Assembly (NCBI GenBank): GCA_013178015.1 | Contig: JABLXR010000026.1 | Span: 35,435-99,434 of the forward strand | Reading direction: 5' to 3' | Source of the DNA: Anaerolineae bacterium | GTDB taxonomy: Bacteria > Chloroflexota > Anaerolineae > DRVO01 | Length of the DNA stretch: 64,000 nt | Shown here: positions 8,720 through 16,563 of the stretch, piece by piece | How positions within the stretch are numbered: the first letter of the stretch is position 1 | Layout: every line of letters begins with the position of its first letter | Translations under genes and position numbers: made by a program | Notes under the pieces: model-generated | Seen by the model: only the letters and a program-made list of their open reading frames with translations | Told to the model about the DNA's origin: nothing | The model's database searches: none

Positions 8720-9760
8720 TCAAGCCCGAATGTCGTACCTCCCCACCTGCTCCACCGGTAGGCGCCCCGCTTCCAGCATCAGCTTGAGAGGCGATTCCTT
8801 GACCGTTAGAGGGAAAGAGACTACACCCTGCCGGCGCACCGACTCGTACATGCCCATCATGATGGCCACGGTCTGATACGCCTTCTCCCCCGAGCCCCGG
8901 TAGTCCTTGATCTCACCATCCAGCCAGCGCAGAAACTCCCGCGCCTGCAGCACGTGCGAGGACACCTCGGCAGTCAGCGCCAGTTGCTGCTTGCCGCTGG
9001 CGTTGATCAGCGTGAGCCTCTGGGGCTCCAGCTGGATCCTGCCCTCGGTCCCCAGGAAGGTGTAAGGCCAGGAGGCCGCCTCCGCTGCCGTCGGCATGTC
9101 CACCTCCACCAGAGCCTGGGCCCCTCCGGAAAAGGCCACCAAACCGAGCAGGCGGTCCTCGATGGGTTCGCCCCGCTCGTAGCGGTCGGTCCGGCGCTCC
9201 AGCTGCCCCATGGCCCATTGCGGCAGAGGATCTCCCAGAATGTACCGAATCCCGTCTATGTAATGAGTGCCGTTGTTGAGCAGGCCGTCGGTTACCCTGC
9301 AGAGCGCCAAGAGCGGCTGGCCTATGGCCCCGTCGGCGATGAGCTCTTTGGCTCGGTTCCAGGCGGGATCAAAACGGTGCTGATGCCCGATGGCCAGCTT
9401 CGCCCCGTACTCGTCGCAGGCTTCCAGCATGGCAGCTGCCTCGCCCAGCGAGGGAGCCATGGGCTTCTCACACAGGATGCCGGCCACTCCGGCCTTGGCC
9501 GCGGCCACGGTGATCTCCGCGTGAGTGCCTGGCCAGGTGGCCACCGTCACCACGTCGAGATGCTCCTTCTCCAGCATCTCGCGATAGTCCTCGTAGAGGG
9601 GAACGCTCAGCTCGAATTTGCTGCACAGCCCTTCGCCCGCCTCGCGCTTGACGTCCGCCAGCGCTGCCAGCTCGTAGCCCTCCACCGCCCGAAAGCTGTT
9701 CACATGCGCCGGCGCGATGCGCCCGCAACCGATGATCCCCACGCGATACTTGCTACTCAT
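8720..9760 (-). CDS. Gfo/Idh/MocA-family NAD(P)-dependent oxidoreductase
   Basis: Proteins of this family oxidise or reduce hydroxyl groups of sugars, cyclitols and sugar acids. The N-terminal Rossmann fold is clear (YRVGIIGCGRIAPAHVNSF), and the family hallmark EKP occurs in ILCEKPMAPS. The C-terminal alpha/beta domain carries the usual GHQHRFDPAWNRAK segment. I start at 9760 (MSSKYRVGIIGCG) because GGGAGAAGGTG directly precedes that ATG and the extra upstream residues look non-coding; this gives 346 residues. It ends 105 bp before the next gene on the same strand, but that gene has its own promoter. It probably acts in the cytoplasm on the sugar imported by the neighbouring systems. The substrate is unknown. 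Confidence 0.88.
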   Translation of the reverse strand: MSSKYRVGIIGCGRIAPAHVNSFRAVEGYELAALADVKREAGEGLCSKFELSVPLYEDYREMLEKEHLDVVTVATWPGTHAEITVAAAKAGVAGILCEKPMAPSLGEAAAMLEACDEYGAKLAIGHQHRFDPAWNRAKELIADGAIGQPLLALCRVTDGLLNNGTHYIDGIRYILGDPLPQWAMGQLERRTDRYERGEPIEDRLLGLVAFSGGAQALVEVDMPTAAEAASWPYTFLGTEGRIQLEPQRLTLINASGKQQLALTAEVSSHVLQAREFLRWLDGEIKDYRGSGEKAYQTVAIMMGMYESVRRQGVVSFPLTVKESPLKLMLEAGRLPVEQVGRYDIRA

Positions 9761-9888
9761 CACCTTCTCCCAATCAAGCCGCCGGGCCGGCTCTGGCCCA
9801 TGCCCCGACATCGCGAATCAAACCTCTGGATTGTGGGCCGCTGGTAAGCCTCCGTCAAACGTGTGAAGGCGCCCGCCGGGATGACAAA

Positions 9889-9912
9889 GGGAGGACCCCG
9901 CGGGGTCCTCCC
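9889..9912. terminator. Perfect palindrome between cytochrome and Gfo/Idh genes
   Basis: GGGAGGACCCCG is followed directly by its reverse complement, which forms a long GC stem with a minimal loop. It lies 56 nt past the stop of the minus-strand cytochrome gene and fits a rho-independent-type terminator without a U-tract. Confidence 0.6.
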
Positions 9913-9967
9913 CTGGCAAAGCCTGCGTCCAGGCCGCGCGCCTGGCGGCGGCGTGGACGCGGTGACT

Positions 9968-10819
9968 CTAGTGGCAGTCGCTACAAGGGTTGAGCGTGCC
10001 GGTGTGATGGCAAGCGCCGTAGCACCAACGGACGCCCGGGTCCACTTCGCCGGTGGCCTCGGTCATCGGGATGGAGTGCGGCCTGTGGCAGTTGATGCAG
10101 GACGGGATGTTCGCCTCGATGCCCGGCTCCTCGTGCGGCACGTAAGTGTGCGGCGTGTTGGGCATGTCGGGGAAGGGCTCGTAGTCCTGCGTGGCGGCGA
10201 TCAAAGCGTCGTACGGGCCATGGCAGGTGAGGCACTGGGCGACGGTCATCCTCACCGGCGTCACCGCCTCGGCCGCCTCGCCCGACTCGGTGCGGTGACA
10301 AGTGAGGCAGTCCTCGTCGACGAAGGCAGCGTGGCTCTCCGGGGCGGGCTCAAGCCCGGTCTCCACCGCATGGCACATCAAGCACGCGTCCCGCCCGTCA
10401 AGAGTGTGTAGGATTGTCGGAGCCTGCAGCGGCGCGTAGCCGGCCGAAGCCTCGCCCTCTTCCGTCTCCCCTTCTTCCTCGGCCTCAGCCGTGGGCGCGA
10501 CCGTAGGCTCAGCCGTGGCGGTGGCCGTCGGCTCCGCGGTGGCGGTGGCCGTCGGCTCCGTTGTCGCCGTGGGCGCGGTGGTCGGCGTCTCAGTGGGAGC
10601 CACCGTGGGCGCGGTGGTCGGCGTCTCGGTGGGCACCGCCGTGGGCGCGGGCGTGTCAGTGGGGACGGCCGTGGCCGTCGGTTGAGTGGTGGCCGTAGGA
10701 GGCAGTGGAGTGGGCGTCGGCTCCGGACTGGAGCCCCGCTGCACCAGCACTGCCGCGGCCAGCACCAGCATTAGCACTACCACCAGTATCAGCACTACCA
10801 GGACCCTGCTAGCTTTCAT
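9968..10819 (-). CDS. Membrane-anchored multihaem c-type cytochrome
   Basis: The 283-residue protein has a short N-terminal anchor (residues 5-27, uncleaved by appearance), a long low-complexity Thr/Pro/Ala linker (about 30-115), an acidic patch, and a C-terminal haem domain. Haem-binding motifs are CLMCH (146), CLTCH (171), CLTCH (196), CINCH (241), CYGACH (266, a CX3CH variant) and CSDCH (279). The last motif ends exactly at the C-terminus. Extra His residues could serve as distal ligands. It should sit on the outer face of the membrane and carry electrons. The gene follows, on the same strand, a Tat-exported FAD protein, a natural partner. The two are separated by a strong hairpin, so expression may be uncoupled. 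It resembles NapC/NirT- or flavocytochrome-type electron donors, but I cannot assign the family. Confidence 0.85.
   Translation of the reverse strand: MKASRVLVVLILVVVLMLVLAAAVLVQRGSSPEPTPTPLPPTATTQPTATAVPTDTPAPTAVPTETPTTAPTVAPTETPTTAPTATTEPTATATAEPTATATAEPTVAPTAEAEEEGETEEGEASAGYAPLQAPTILHTLDGRDACLMCHAVETGLEPAPESHAAFVDEDCLTCHRTESGEAAEAVTPVRMTVAQCLTCHGPYDALIAATQDYEPFPDMPNTPHTYVPHEEPGIEANIPSCINCHRPHSIPMTEATGEVDPGVRWCYGACHHTGTLNPCSDCH
10487..10690. repeat. Low-complexity tandem repeats encoding a Thr/Pro/Ala linker
   Basis: Short repeats (for example units containing GTGGCGGTGGCCGTCGGCTC) encode recurring TEPTATATAEP-like and PTETPTTAPT-like text in the cytochrome. They are internal coding repeats and probably prone to length change. 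Confidence 0.7.
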
Positions 10820-11039
10820 TATGCACGTTCCCCCCGTTTCCCTGCCTCGGAATCCCGAGCGACAGCTGTCGGCCGCATTGCCGGCGATAGCCGGTTGCGG
10901 CCCGGACTAGTCTTCCACGACCTGCCACAATCCGCCAGTTCGGCCACCAGATACAGTCGGTACTTGACCATTGGGCCTGACATCTATCCTCACACTGTGG
11001 CCGTACCATTCCCGGCAGCTGCCGGGGCCGACAAGCCAA

Positions 11040-11069
11040 GAGGCCTGCCGGAGGGCTCCGGCAGGCCTC
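11040..11069 (-). terminator. Strong hairpin downstream of the flavoprotein gene
   Basis: A perfect 14-bp stem (GAGGCCTGCCGGAG, 11040-11053, with 11056-11069) and 2-nt loop lies about 43 nt after the stop codon. On the minus strand it is followed by TTGGCTTGTC, which is mildly T-rich. It separates the flavoprotein from the cytochrome gene. Confidence 0.7.
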
Positions 11070-11111
11070 GTCGGTGGCGGACAGGTTTGCGGCCTCAGGC
11101 CGGGGAACCGC

Positions 11112-12719
11112 CTACTCCTCGTCTACCTCGGTGGCCGCCTTACCGGCCAGGTAGCCAAAGGTCCCGGCGATGCCGATGCCACCGCCGTAGATAACGTCGA
11201 ACACGCCTCCACCGGCTGGCGGAACGGCATACAACCCTGGAATGGGGCCCTTCTGCCGGTCCAGGGCCTGGCACTTCTCGTTGATGGCAATGCCTCCGAA
11301 CGTCATGTAGATCTGGGCGGTGACTGCTATGGCGTAGAAGGGCGGGTTCTCGATGGGGAAGAGGCCAGCGGCGCGGGGTACGTCCAGGTCCATTGTGGTT
11401 TCATCGGCGATGGCCTGGTTGTACTCCTCGATCGTGCGCAGGAAAGCGCCCCGACGCACACCGCGCTCCGCCAACTGGTCGGCCAGCTCCTCCAGGGTGT
11501 CGGCGACGATCACCGTCCCCCCTTCAGCCTCGATGGCCTCGATGGCCGCTGCGGAGCCCATGGCCGCATCGAAGATGGCCTGATCCCCGATCTGGTAGGC
11601 CATGCCTTCGGTCTGGTTGAGAACCGCCTGCTGCAGCCGCACGTACTTGCCCTCCAGCGGGCTGCTCTCGTCAATGAACCGCTTGCCCTCCTTGTTGACT
11701 AGTAGCCCCCGCACCTGCCCGGAGAAGAACCCAGCATCCAGGGGAAGCCACCCAGGAGGCGAGACCCTACCGGCCGAAAGCGGTCCGCCCAGTTCCTCCG
11801 GTGGAGTCTCTTGCAGCACCCGCTCGTACTCCTCCGCATTGGCGCAGAGGGGGTCACCCGGAGTTAGCGCCACCAAGGTGCCGGACCAGGTGCTCATGTT
11901 CCCGCTGAGGATGGCGCCCACTTCCTGGGCCATCATGATGCCCTCGCCAGTGGAATAGGGCACCCCCATGAGCTTGGCCCGATGAGCGAACGGGCCCACG
12001 TACCGATTGAGCATCTCCTTGTTGGCCATGAAGTTGCCGGTAGCCAGGATCACCGCCTTGGCGCCGATGTTCAGGACTTCGCCGGTTTCCACGTTGACGG
12101 CCCGCAGGCCCACGACATTGCCTTCTTCGTCGGCAAACAGCTTGACCGCCCGCATGCGCGTCATCAGGGTGCCGCCGAACCTCGCCAGCGCTTCTTCCAG
12201 GCTGTCGAAGTACAGGCGATGGCGCAGGTAGCCAGGCTCACCATGGCCCATGGAGTAGTCGGCCGAGAAGGCTATGCCCGCACCCGGGCCCTCGAAGTAG
12301 GCCCCGATCTCCTCCAGCCAGGGGATGAACTCGTTGCGGAACGTCTCGATGTACGGCCGTCCCAGCACCGGGTCATGGAGACCCTCGGTGTGGGCGTTGT
12401 ACTCTTCCCAGTCCTGCAAGCCCATGGCGTGGATGTACCCGCCCGACCAGGCGGACCCGCCCCCCGTCTTGGAGCTGATCTCCAGGAGCAGAACGTCCGC
12501 CCCCTCTTCCGCCGCTGCTACCGCGGCGCATAGGCCGCCGTGACCGGCGCCGGCCACGACCACGTCAACTTCCATGTCCCATTCTTCGGGGGTAACCATC
12601 TGGCGGGAGGGTTCGGCTGCCGCGCCGGTGGACACTGCCGTGGCTGCCGCCACCCCTGCCCCCACGGCCGCCTTCCTGAGGAACGATCGCCTGCCAACAC
12701 GTCTCAACTGCTCTGACAT
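11112..12719 (-). CDS. Tat-exported FAD-dependent oxidoreductase (fumarate-reductase / KstD-like flavoprotein)
   Basis: This 535-residue flavoprotein belongs to the FAD_binding_2 family (fumarate reductase, urocanate reductase, ketosteroid dehydrogenase and relatives). The Tat signal reads GRRSFLRKAAVGAGVAAATA. The ADP-binding fold follows (VDVVVAGAGHGGLCAAVAAA...GADVLLLE), with the family landmark SKTGGGSAWSGG. FAD-domain residues VILATGNFMANKEM and the C-terminal GGGIGIAGTFGYLAG are present. I start at 12719 because a near-perfect RBS (AGGAGGTGATGAC) lies before that ATG. The multihaem cytochrome encoded next on the same strand is a plausible electron donor, as in flavocytochrome-type reductases. 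The reaction is probably reduction of an unsaturated or oxidised organic acceptor outside the membrane, but the substrate is unknown. Confidence 0.85.
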   Translation of the reverse strand: MSEQLRRVGRRSFLRKAAVGAGVAAATAVSTGAAAEPSRQMVTPEEWDMEVDVVVAGAGHGGLCAAVAAAEEGADVLLLEISSKTGGGSAWSGGYIHAMGLQDWEEYNAHTEGLHDPVLGRPYIETFRNEFIPWLEEIGAYFEGPGAGIAFSADYSMGHGEPGYLRHRLYFDSLEEALARFGGTLMTRMRAVKLFADEEGNVVGLRAVNVETGEVLNIGAKAVILATGNFMANKEMLNRYVGPFAHRAKLMGVPYSTGEGIMMAQEVGAILSGNMSTWSGTLVALTPGDPLCANAEEYERVLQETPPEELGGPLSAGRVSPPGWLPLDAGFFSGQVRGLLVNKEGKRFIDESSPLEGKYVRLQQAVLNQTEGMAYQIGDQAIFDAAMGSAAAIEAIEAEGGTVIVADTLEELADQLAERGVRRGAFLRTIEEYNQAIADETTMDLDVPRAAGLFPIENPPFYAIAVTAQIYMTFGGIAINEKCQALDRQKGPIPGLYAVPPAGGGVFDVIYGGGIGIAGTFGYLAGKAATEVDEE

Positions 12720-12812
12720 GTCATCACCTCCTGCTAACGCTACTGCGCCAACTTGCGCGCCCCTCGTATACCCGAAGGGCTTGCCGTCTGTCAAGGGCCC
12801 GGCGCTCGAGGG

Positions 12813-14038
12813 CAGGGCTTTTCAATGCTCTGACAGGAGCGGCCAGTTATGTTATGCTAGTAGCAGTTTGAGGCTGAGGTTAGGGCGATGGTGGATGAGA
12901 CAGGGGAGGAAAGCCTGCTGGAGGGGTTGGCGCGGCTTCGTGATCACAGGCGTCGGCAAGGGCTCATGTATCCTCTGGGGGCGATCGTGGGGATGCTGAT
13001 ACTGGGGGGTTGCACGGAGAGCAGTCGCTGCGGGGGATGCGACTGTGGGGGGTGGGGCACTGGCAGGAGATATGGCAGGCTTTGGGTTTTCGCAGTGGGC
13101 GGCGGCCTCCAGCCCACTCGACGGTATGGTATGCCCTGCGGGGTTTGGAGGAGGGGGCTCTGGAGGGGGTGTTGGGGCAGTGGGCCCAGAAGCAGTATGG
13201 GGAAGCGGAGCACATAAGCGTGGACGGCAAGACCCTGCGGGGCAGCCGGCGGGGCCGGGAGCGGGCCCTGGCGCTGGTGGTGGCGCTGGCCCAGGAGCTG
13301 CGGGTAGTGGTGGCCCAGCGGGGGGTGAAGGAGGGGGACGAACTGCAGGCGGCCCTGGGGGTGCTAAGGAGCCTGGACCTGGAGGGCAAGGTGGTGACGG
13401 TGGATGCCGGGCTTATGCAGCGAGGGGTAGTGGAGGCGGTAGTGGAGGGGGGAGGGCAGTATCTGGGCCCTCTCAAAGGCAACCACCCCGAGCTCAAGGC
13501 TCTGGTGGATGACTACATCCGACCCGAGGTTTTCCCCCCTGGGCCAGGAGCGAAGGGCTGATGTGTTGCGCTGGGATAAGCAGCGGGGGCGGCTGGAGCG
13601 TCGAGAGCTGTGGGTGGTGGAGGCGGGGGAGTTGGGGGCCTACCTGGAGCGGGAGTGGAACTGGCGGGGGCTGAGGCAGGCAGGTCTCATCAGGCGCACC
13701 AGGGTGGATATGGCCACGGGGCAGACGAAGGTAGAGACCACCACCTGGGTCACCAGCCTGAGCCCCCAGCAGGCCGACCCCGAGACCATCGCCAAGCTGC
13801 TGCGGGACCACTGGCAAATCGAGAATGCCCTGCATCGGGTGCGTGACGTGACCCAAGGCGAGGACCTCCACCTGCCCGAGTGACCGGCCTGGCCCTGGCA
13901 GCTATACGGAGCCTGGCCCTCAACCTCCTGCGCTCCCTAGGCTTCCCCCTTGTCCCCGACGCCATCCGTCACCTGCGTCTCCACCCTGAAGCCAGCCTTG
14001 CCCTCCTCACCCAACCATAGGAGGGTTGAAAAGCCCTG
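12813..14038 (+). mobile_element. ISAs1-family element with intact ends and 9-bp target duplication
   Basis: The left end (12813-12825) and right end (14026-14038) are perfect 13-bp inverted repeats, CAGGGCTTTTCAA. Exactly outside them lies the same 9-mer, GCTCGAGGG, at 12804-12812 and 14039-14047. A target duplication of 8-10 bp is typical for ISAs1. The preserved ends point to a recent insertion. The transposase inside is frame-broken. The 1,226-bp length is typical. Confidence 0.9.
12888..14020 (+). pseudogene. Frameshifted ISAs1-family transposase
   Basis: The family can be followed across four segments in two frames. 12888 to about 13006 encodes ...LARLRDHRRRQGLMYPLGA. About 13010-13530 covers HSTVWYALRGLEEGAL and the first DDE Asp in ISVDGKTLRGSRRG. 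About 13525-13875 covers WVTSLSPQQ and HWQIENALHRVRDVTQGED. About 13880-14020 covers LALAAIRSLALNLLRSLGF and the stop. The middle shift lies at a TTTTCCCCCCTGGG run, a likely slippage or sequencing-error site. If the shifts are real, the element can move only with a transposase supplied in trans. It is clearly distinct from the intact transposase at 162-1298. Confidence 0.82.
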
Positions 14039-14083
14039 GCTCGAGGGGCGCGGCTCTGCCGGGACGCCGCCCGGACAGACCCC

Positions 14084-14272
14084 GTGGGCCGAGCAGGGAC
14101 TTCCCCGGCGGACCCCGAGCTCCAGGTCAACCTGGCCGAGGAGCGTCCGGATGTGTGTGCGCTGATGCAGGAACGAGTGCTGCGCGACGCCGGAGGGGAG
14201 ATACCTGAGCTTCTGCGCGGGTTCGAGGAGAAGCTCGGCTGTACCCCCTACGTCCAGGACGTATCGGGATGA
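14084..14272 (+). pseudogene. Possible sulfatase C-terminal remnant
   Basis: A short frame contains DPELQVNLAEERPDV, which resembles the conserved near-C-terminal segment of arylsulfatases (DPxExxNLAxxxPDV). It then runs on plausibly to a stop at 14270-14272. Upstream sequence in this frame does not look like the rest of a sulfatase, and the IS right end lies 45 bp before it. I read it as debris of a gene lost around the insertion. A chance open frame is possible. Confidence 0.38.
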
Positions 14273-14519
14273 CGTCCGGTGGGGATCCCGCTCGCCGTCC
14301 GGCCTGCCGGGCCGGACGGTGAATCACCCGTTCGCGAGGGGAAAGGGAGAGCTCCTGGTACGCTGCCTGATCGGGGGATCTGAGACCGGCTCTGGAGAAA
14401 CGCCGTGCCAGTATGGCGCAGCGAGCGGAGCACCCCAGGCTGGTACACTGGCGCATGGCACGACGGTGTAGCAGAATGTGCGCCGACCACACCGCACGAA
14501 AGCGCAACCAGGAGCCCCA

Positions 14520-15065
14520 ATGACCCCTGACGCCAATAGCCTGACCCTACGACCCCTCTCCAAAGACGAATTGCACCTGATCGCCCACGTTGACCGCTCC
14601 GAAGAGATCTTCCTAGGCTATCGCCTCGCGGACGGGCGGCTGGTGTCCGAGAAGGTGGAACGCAAGAAGGAGCGCTGGGACGAAGCCCAGGTGGAGCGCT
14701 TCCGCCTGCGGGCGCTAGACCAGCTCGAGCGCGGGGGACAGGCGGTAGGAGCCTTCGACGGCGACCGCCTAGTGGGCTTCGCCGTCCTGGGCCCAACGTT
14801 CCGCGGCCCCCGGCAGGACTACCTCCACCTCGACCTGCTGTACGTCACCCGCAGCCACCGGCGGATGGGCGTGGCCTCCCGCCTCATGCAGGAGATCGAA
14901 CGCCTGGCCCGGGAGAGGGGTGCGCGCCGGCTCTACATCTCCGCCACACCCTCGGAATCCGCCATCGCCTTCTACTTCAGTCGCGGTGCCCACCTGGCTC
15001 CCGAGCCTGATCCCGAGCTTCACGCCATGGAGCCCCTGGACATCCCCCTGATGCTGGAGCTCTGA
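14520..15065 (+). CDS. GNAT-family N-acetyltransferase
   Basis: This 181-residue protein transfers an acetyl group from acetyl-CoA to an unknown amine. The acetyl-CoA-binding region shows the GNAT pattern LHLDLLYVTRSHRRMGVASRLMQEIERLA, with the R/Q-x-x-G-x-G/A loop as RRMGVA. A later YISATPSESAIAFYFSRGA matches motif B (residue changes at the end of the fold, typical SENAxxFYxxxGF). I start at 14520 because CAGGAGCCCCA precedes the ATG. It stands alone between IS debris and a toxin remnant on the other strand. Confidence 0.82.
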   Translation: MTPDANSLTLRPLSKDELHLIAHVDRSEEIFLGYRLADGRLVSEKVERKKERWDEAQVERFRLRALDQLERGGQAVGAFDGDRLVGFAVLGPTFRGPRQDYLHLDLLYVTRSHRRMGVASRLMQEIERLARERGARRLYISATPSESAIAFYFSRGAHLAPEPDPELHAMEPLDIPLMLEL

Positions 15066-15087
15066 CGGAAAGTCCACCTACGCCGGC

Positions 15088-15300
15088 TTACTGGTAGTCG
15101 CCGATCCAGCGGACCGGCGGTTCAGAGGCAGCCAGTCTCTCGTAGAGGCTCCGGTCGCCCGTCCACAGAGGCGCGACCAGTTACTCCGCCAGCGCCAGAT
15201 AGGCGGCCTCGTAGGCGGCGATGCCATGCCTCGGGGCGACGGCATGGACGGTGCTTGCCGGAGGGTCGGCCAGGCGGACCCCGAGGCGCTGCATCAGCCC
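15088..15300 (-). pseudogene. VapC-like PIN-domain toxin remnant with in-frame stop
   Basis: On the minus strand the frame reads ...APRHGIAAYEAAYLALAE, then TAA (15181-15183), then LVAPLWTGDRSLYERLAA...VRWIGDY and a stop at 15088-15090, all in one frame. Both halves match the C-terminal part of VapC PIN RNases (YDAAYLALAE...LWTGDRRLY), including the late Asp of the active site. The N-terminal half of a PIN domain is not recognisable upstream, and no antitoxin gene is seen. The fragment is therefore dead. The premature stop is one base from a sense codon. Confidence 0.7.
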
Positions 15301-15436
15301 ACGTGCGAGCCGTGTCGCAGGCGCGATGCAGGCCGCAGTGGCGTGCGTGGGCTTGCCTCCGTCTGCATGCGGAATCGGCCCACACGCGAGGGGGTGTGCC
15401 CTCCTTCCTGCCTCGCCACGGGTCACTCCTCACGTG

Positions 15437-16483
15437 TTACGGCAAGCCGACGTCCTGGCGGTAGTGGTACAGGGGTTCCTGCTTGGCCTCATGCAGCTCG
15501 CTGAGGACCGGCGGGCGTAGCTCGGTGAGCAGACCGTAGGTGTCCGGGCGCCGCTTGCGCCAGATGTGCTCGCGATGCTCGTAGCCTGGCCTCAGCCAAC
15601 CCGGTATCCTGGGCGCCTCCAGGTCCACGTCGGCCACCGCCAGCCCCTCCTGCCGCCCGGCGCAGGCGACCATGGCTCCCCGGCGGTCTATGACGCAACT
15701 GCGGCCACCGCACTGGTAGCTGCGGCTCCTGACGGCGAAGTTGGCGTAGACCAGAGCCACCGAGTTCTCCGCCGCGCGCACCCGAAGCCTGGCCTCTCCT
15801 ACGACCTCCTCCTCGTCCGGGAAGTTGTAGCCTGCCGATGGATGCAAGATGACGTCGGCTCCCTGGAGGGCCAGGATCCGCGATGGCTCCGGGAAGACGA
15901 TGTCGTAGCAGATCTGGAAGCCGATCTTCCCCACCTTGGTCTCGAACACCGGATACTCGCTTCCCGCCCGCAGGATAGCCGCCTCGCTGGAGTTCGTCCG
16001 CTCGTCCTCGTAGCCCGGCAGGTGCGTCTTGTGGTAGATCCCGGCGATCTCGCTCCGCTCATCGGTCAGGATGCCAGCATTGACCAGGTGCTGGCCATCC
16101 ACGTAGTTGAGGCAGCTGCCGACCACCATGCCAGACTGCCTGGCGATGCCGGCCAGCTGGGAGAGGTACGCCTCCGCGCTCCAACGACATACCTCGCGCA
16201 AGCGCTCTTCCATGCCCACCCGCTTGAGGGTTCCGGTGGGAAGGGTGTTCTCCGGCAGGAGGAGGAGCTCTACGCCCCGGGCCCCGGCCTCCGCTACCAG
16301 ACCAAGCAGGTACCGCTGCCAGTAAGCCATCCACGCCCGGAAGGTATCGTCGTCGTACCCGTCATCGGTGGGGTCGAGACGCCGCCGGAGCTCCTCCAGG
16401 TCTCGGGATTCGCTCCCCGCCCACCGCGCCATGAGTTCCTCCGGCGGCCTTGGCTGCAGGGCGGCCAATCTTGCCACGGTCAC
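15437..16483 (-). CDS. Carbon-nitrogen hydrolase (nitrilase/amidase superfamily)
   Basis: This protein of up to 348 residues hydrolyses an amide, N-carbamoyl or nitrile C-N bond. The Glu-Lys-Cys triad is visible: Glu78 (LLLLPENTL), Lys152 (IYHKTHLPG) and Cys192 (GFQICYDIVFPE). Landmarks GADVILHPSA and VRAAENSVALVYAN follow. The GTG at 16483 is the longest start. The GTG at 16477 (protein MARLAAL...) has a better distance from AAAGGAG and is perhaps the true start. It is the last gene of a minus-strand set, after a hairpin that follows the binding-protein gene, so readthrough from the sugar ABC operon is likely. An amide-bearing sugar or polyamine substrate is possible but not shown. Confidence 0.85.
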   Translation of the reverse strand: MTVARLAALQPRPPEELMARWAGSESRDLEELRRRLDPTDDGYDDDTFRAWMAYWQRYLLGLVAEAGARGVELLLLPENTLPTGTLKRVGMEERLREVCRWSAEAYLSQLAGIARQSGMVVGSCLNYVDGQHLVNAGILTDERSEIAGIYHKTHLPGYEDERTNSSEAAILRAGSEYPVFETKVGKIGFQICYDIVFPEPSRILALQGADVILHPSAGYNFPDEEEVVGEARLRVRAAENSVALVYANFAVRSRSYQCGGRSCVIDRRGAMVACAGRQEGLAVADVDLEAPRIPGWLRPGYEHREHIWRKRRPDTYGLLTELRPPVLSELHEAKQEPLYHYRQDVGLP

Positions 16484-16498
16484 TCTCCTTTAGCGTGA

Positions 16499-16531
16499 GG
16501 GCAGCGGGGCTCAGTGCGGGCCCCGCTGCCC
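16499..16531 (-). terminator. Hairpin between binding-protein and nitrilase genes
   Basis: GGGCAGCGGGGC (16499-16510) pairs perfectly with 16520-16531 across a 9-nt loop, 33 nt past the binding-protein stop. It may reduce expression of the nitrilase relative to the binding protein. Confidence 0.65.
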
Positions 16532-16563
16532 TTCGGAGCGTTCCGGAATCGGCGCGCCGGCGA

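Noticed and set aside
10487..10690. Regular repeats considered as a CRISPR array
   Set aside because: The repeats are short, contiguous and in frame within the cytochrome gene, coding for a Thr/Pro linker; there are no spacers.
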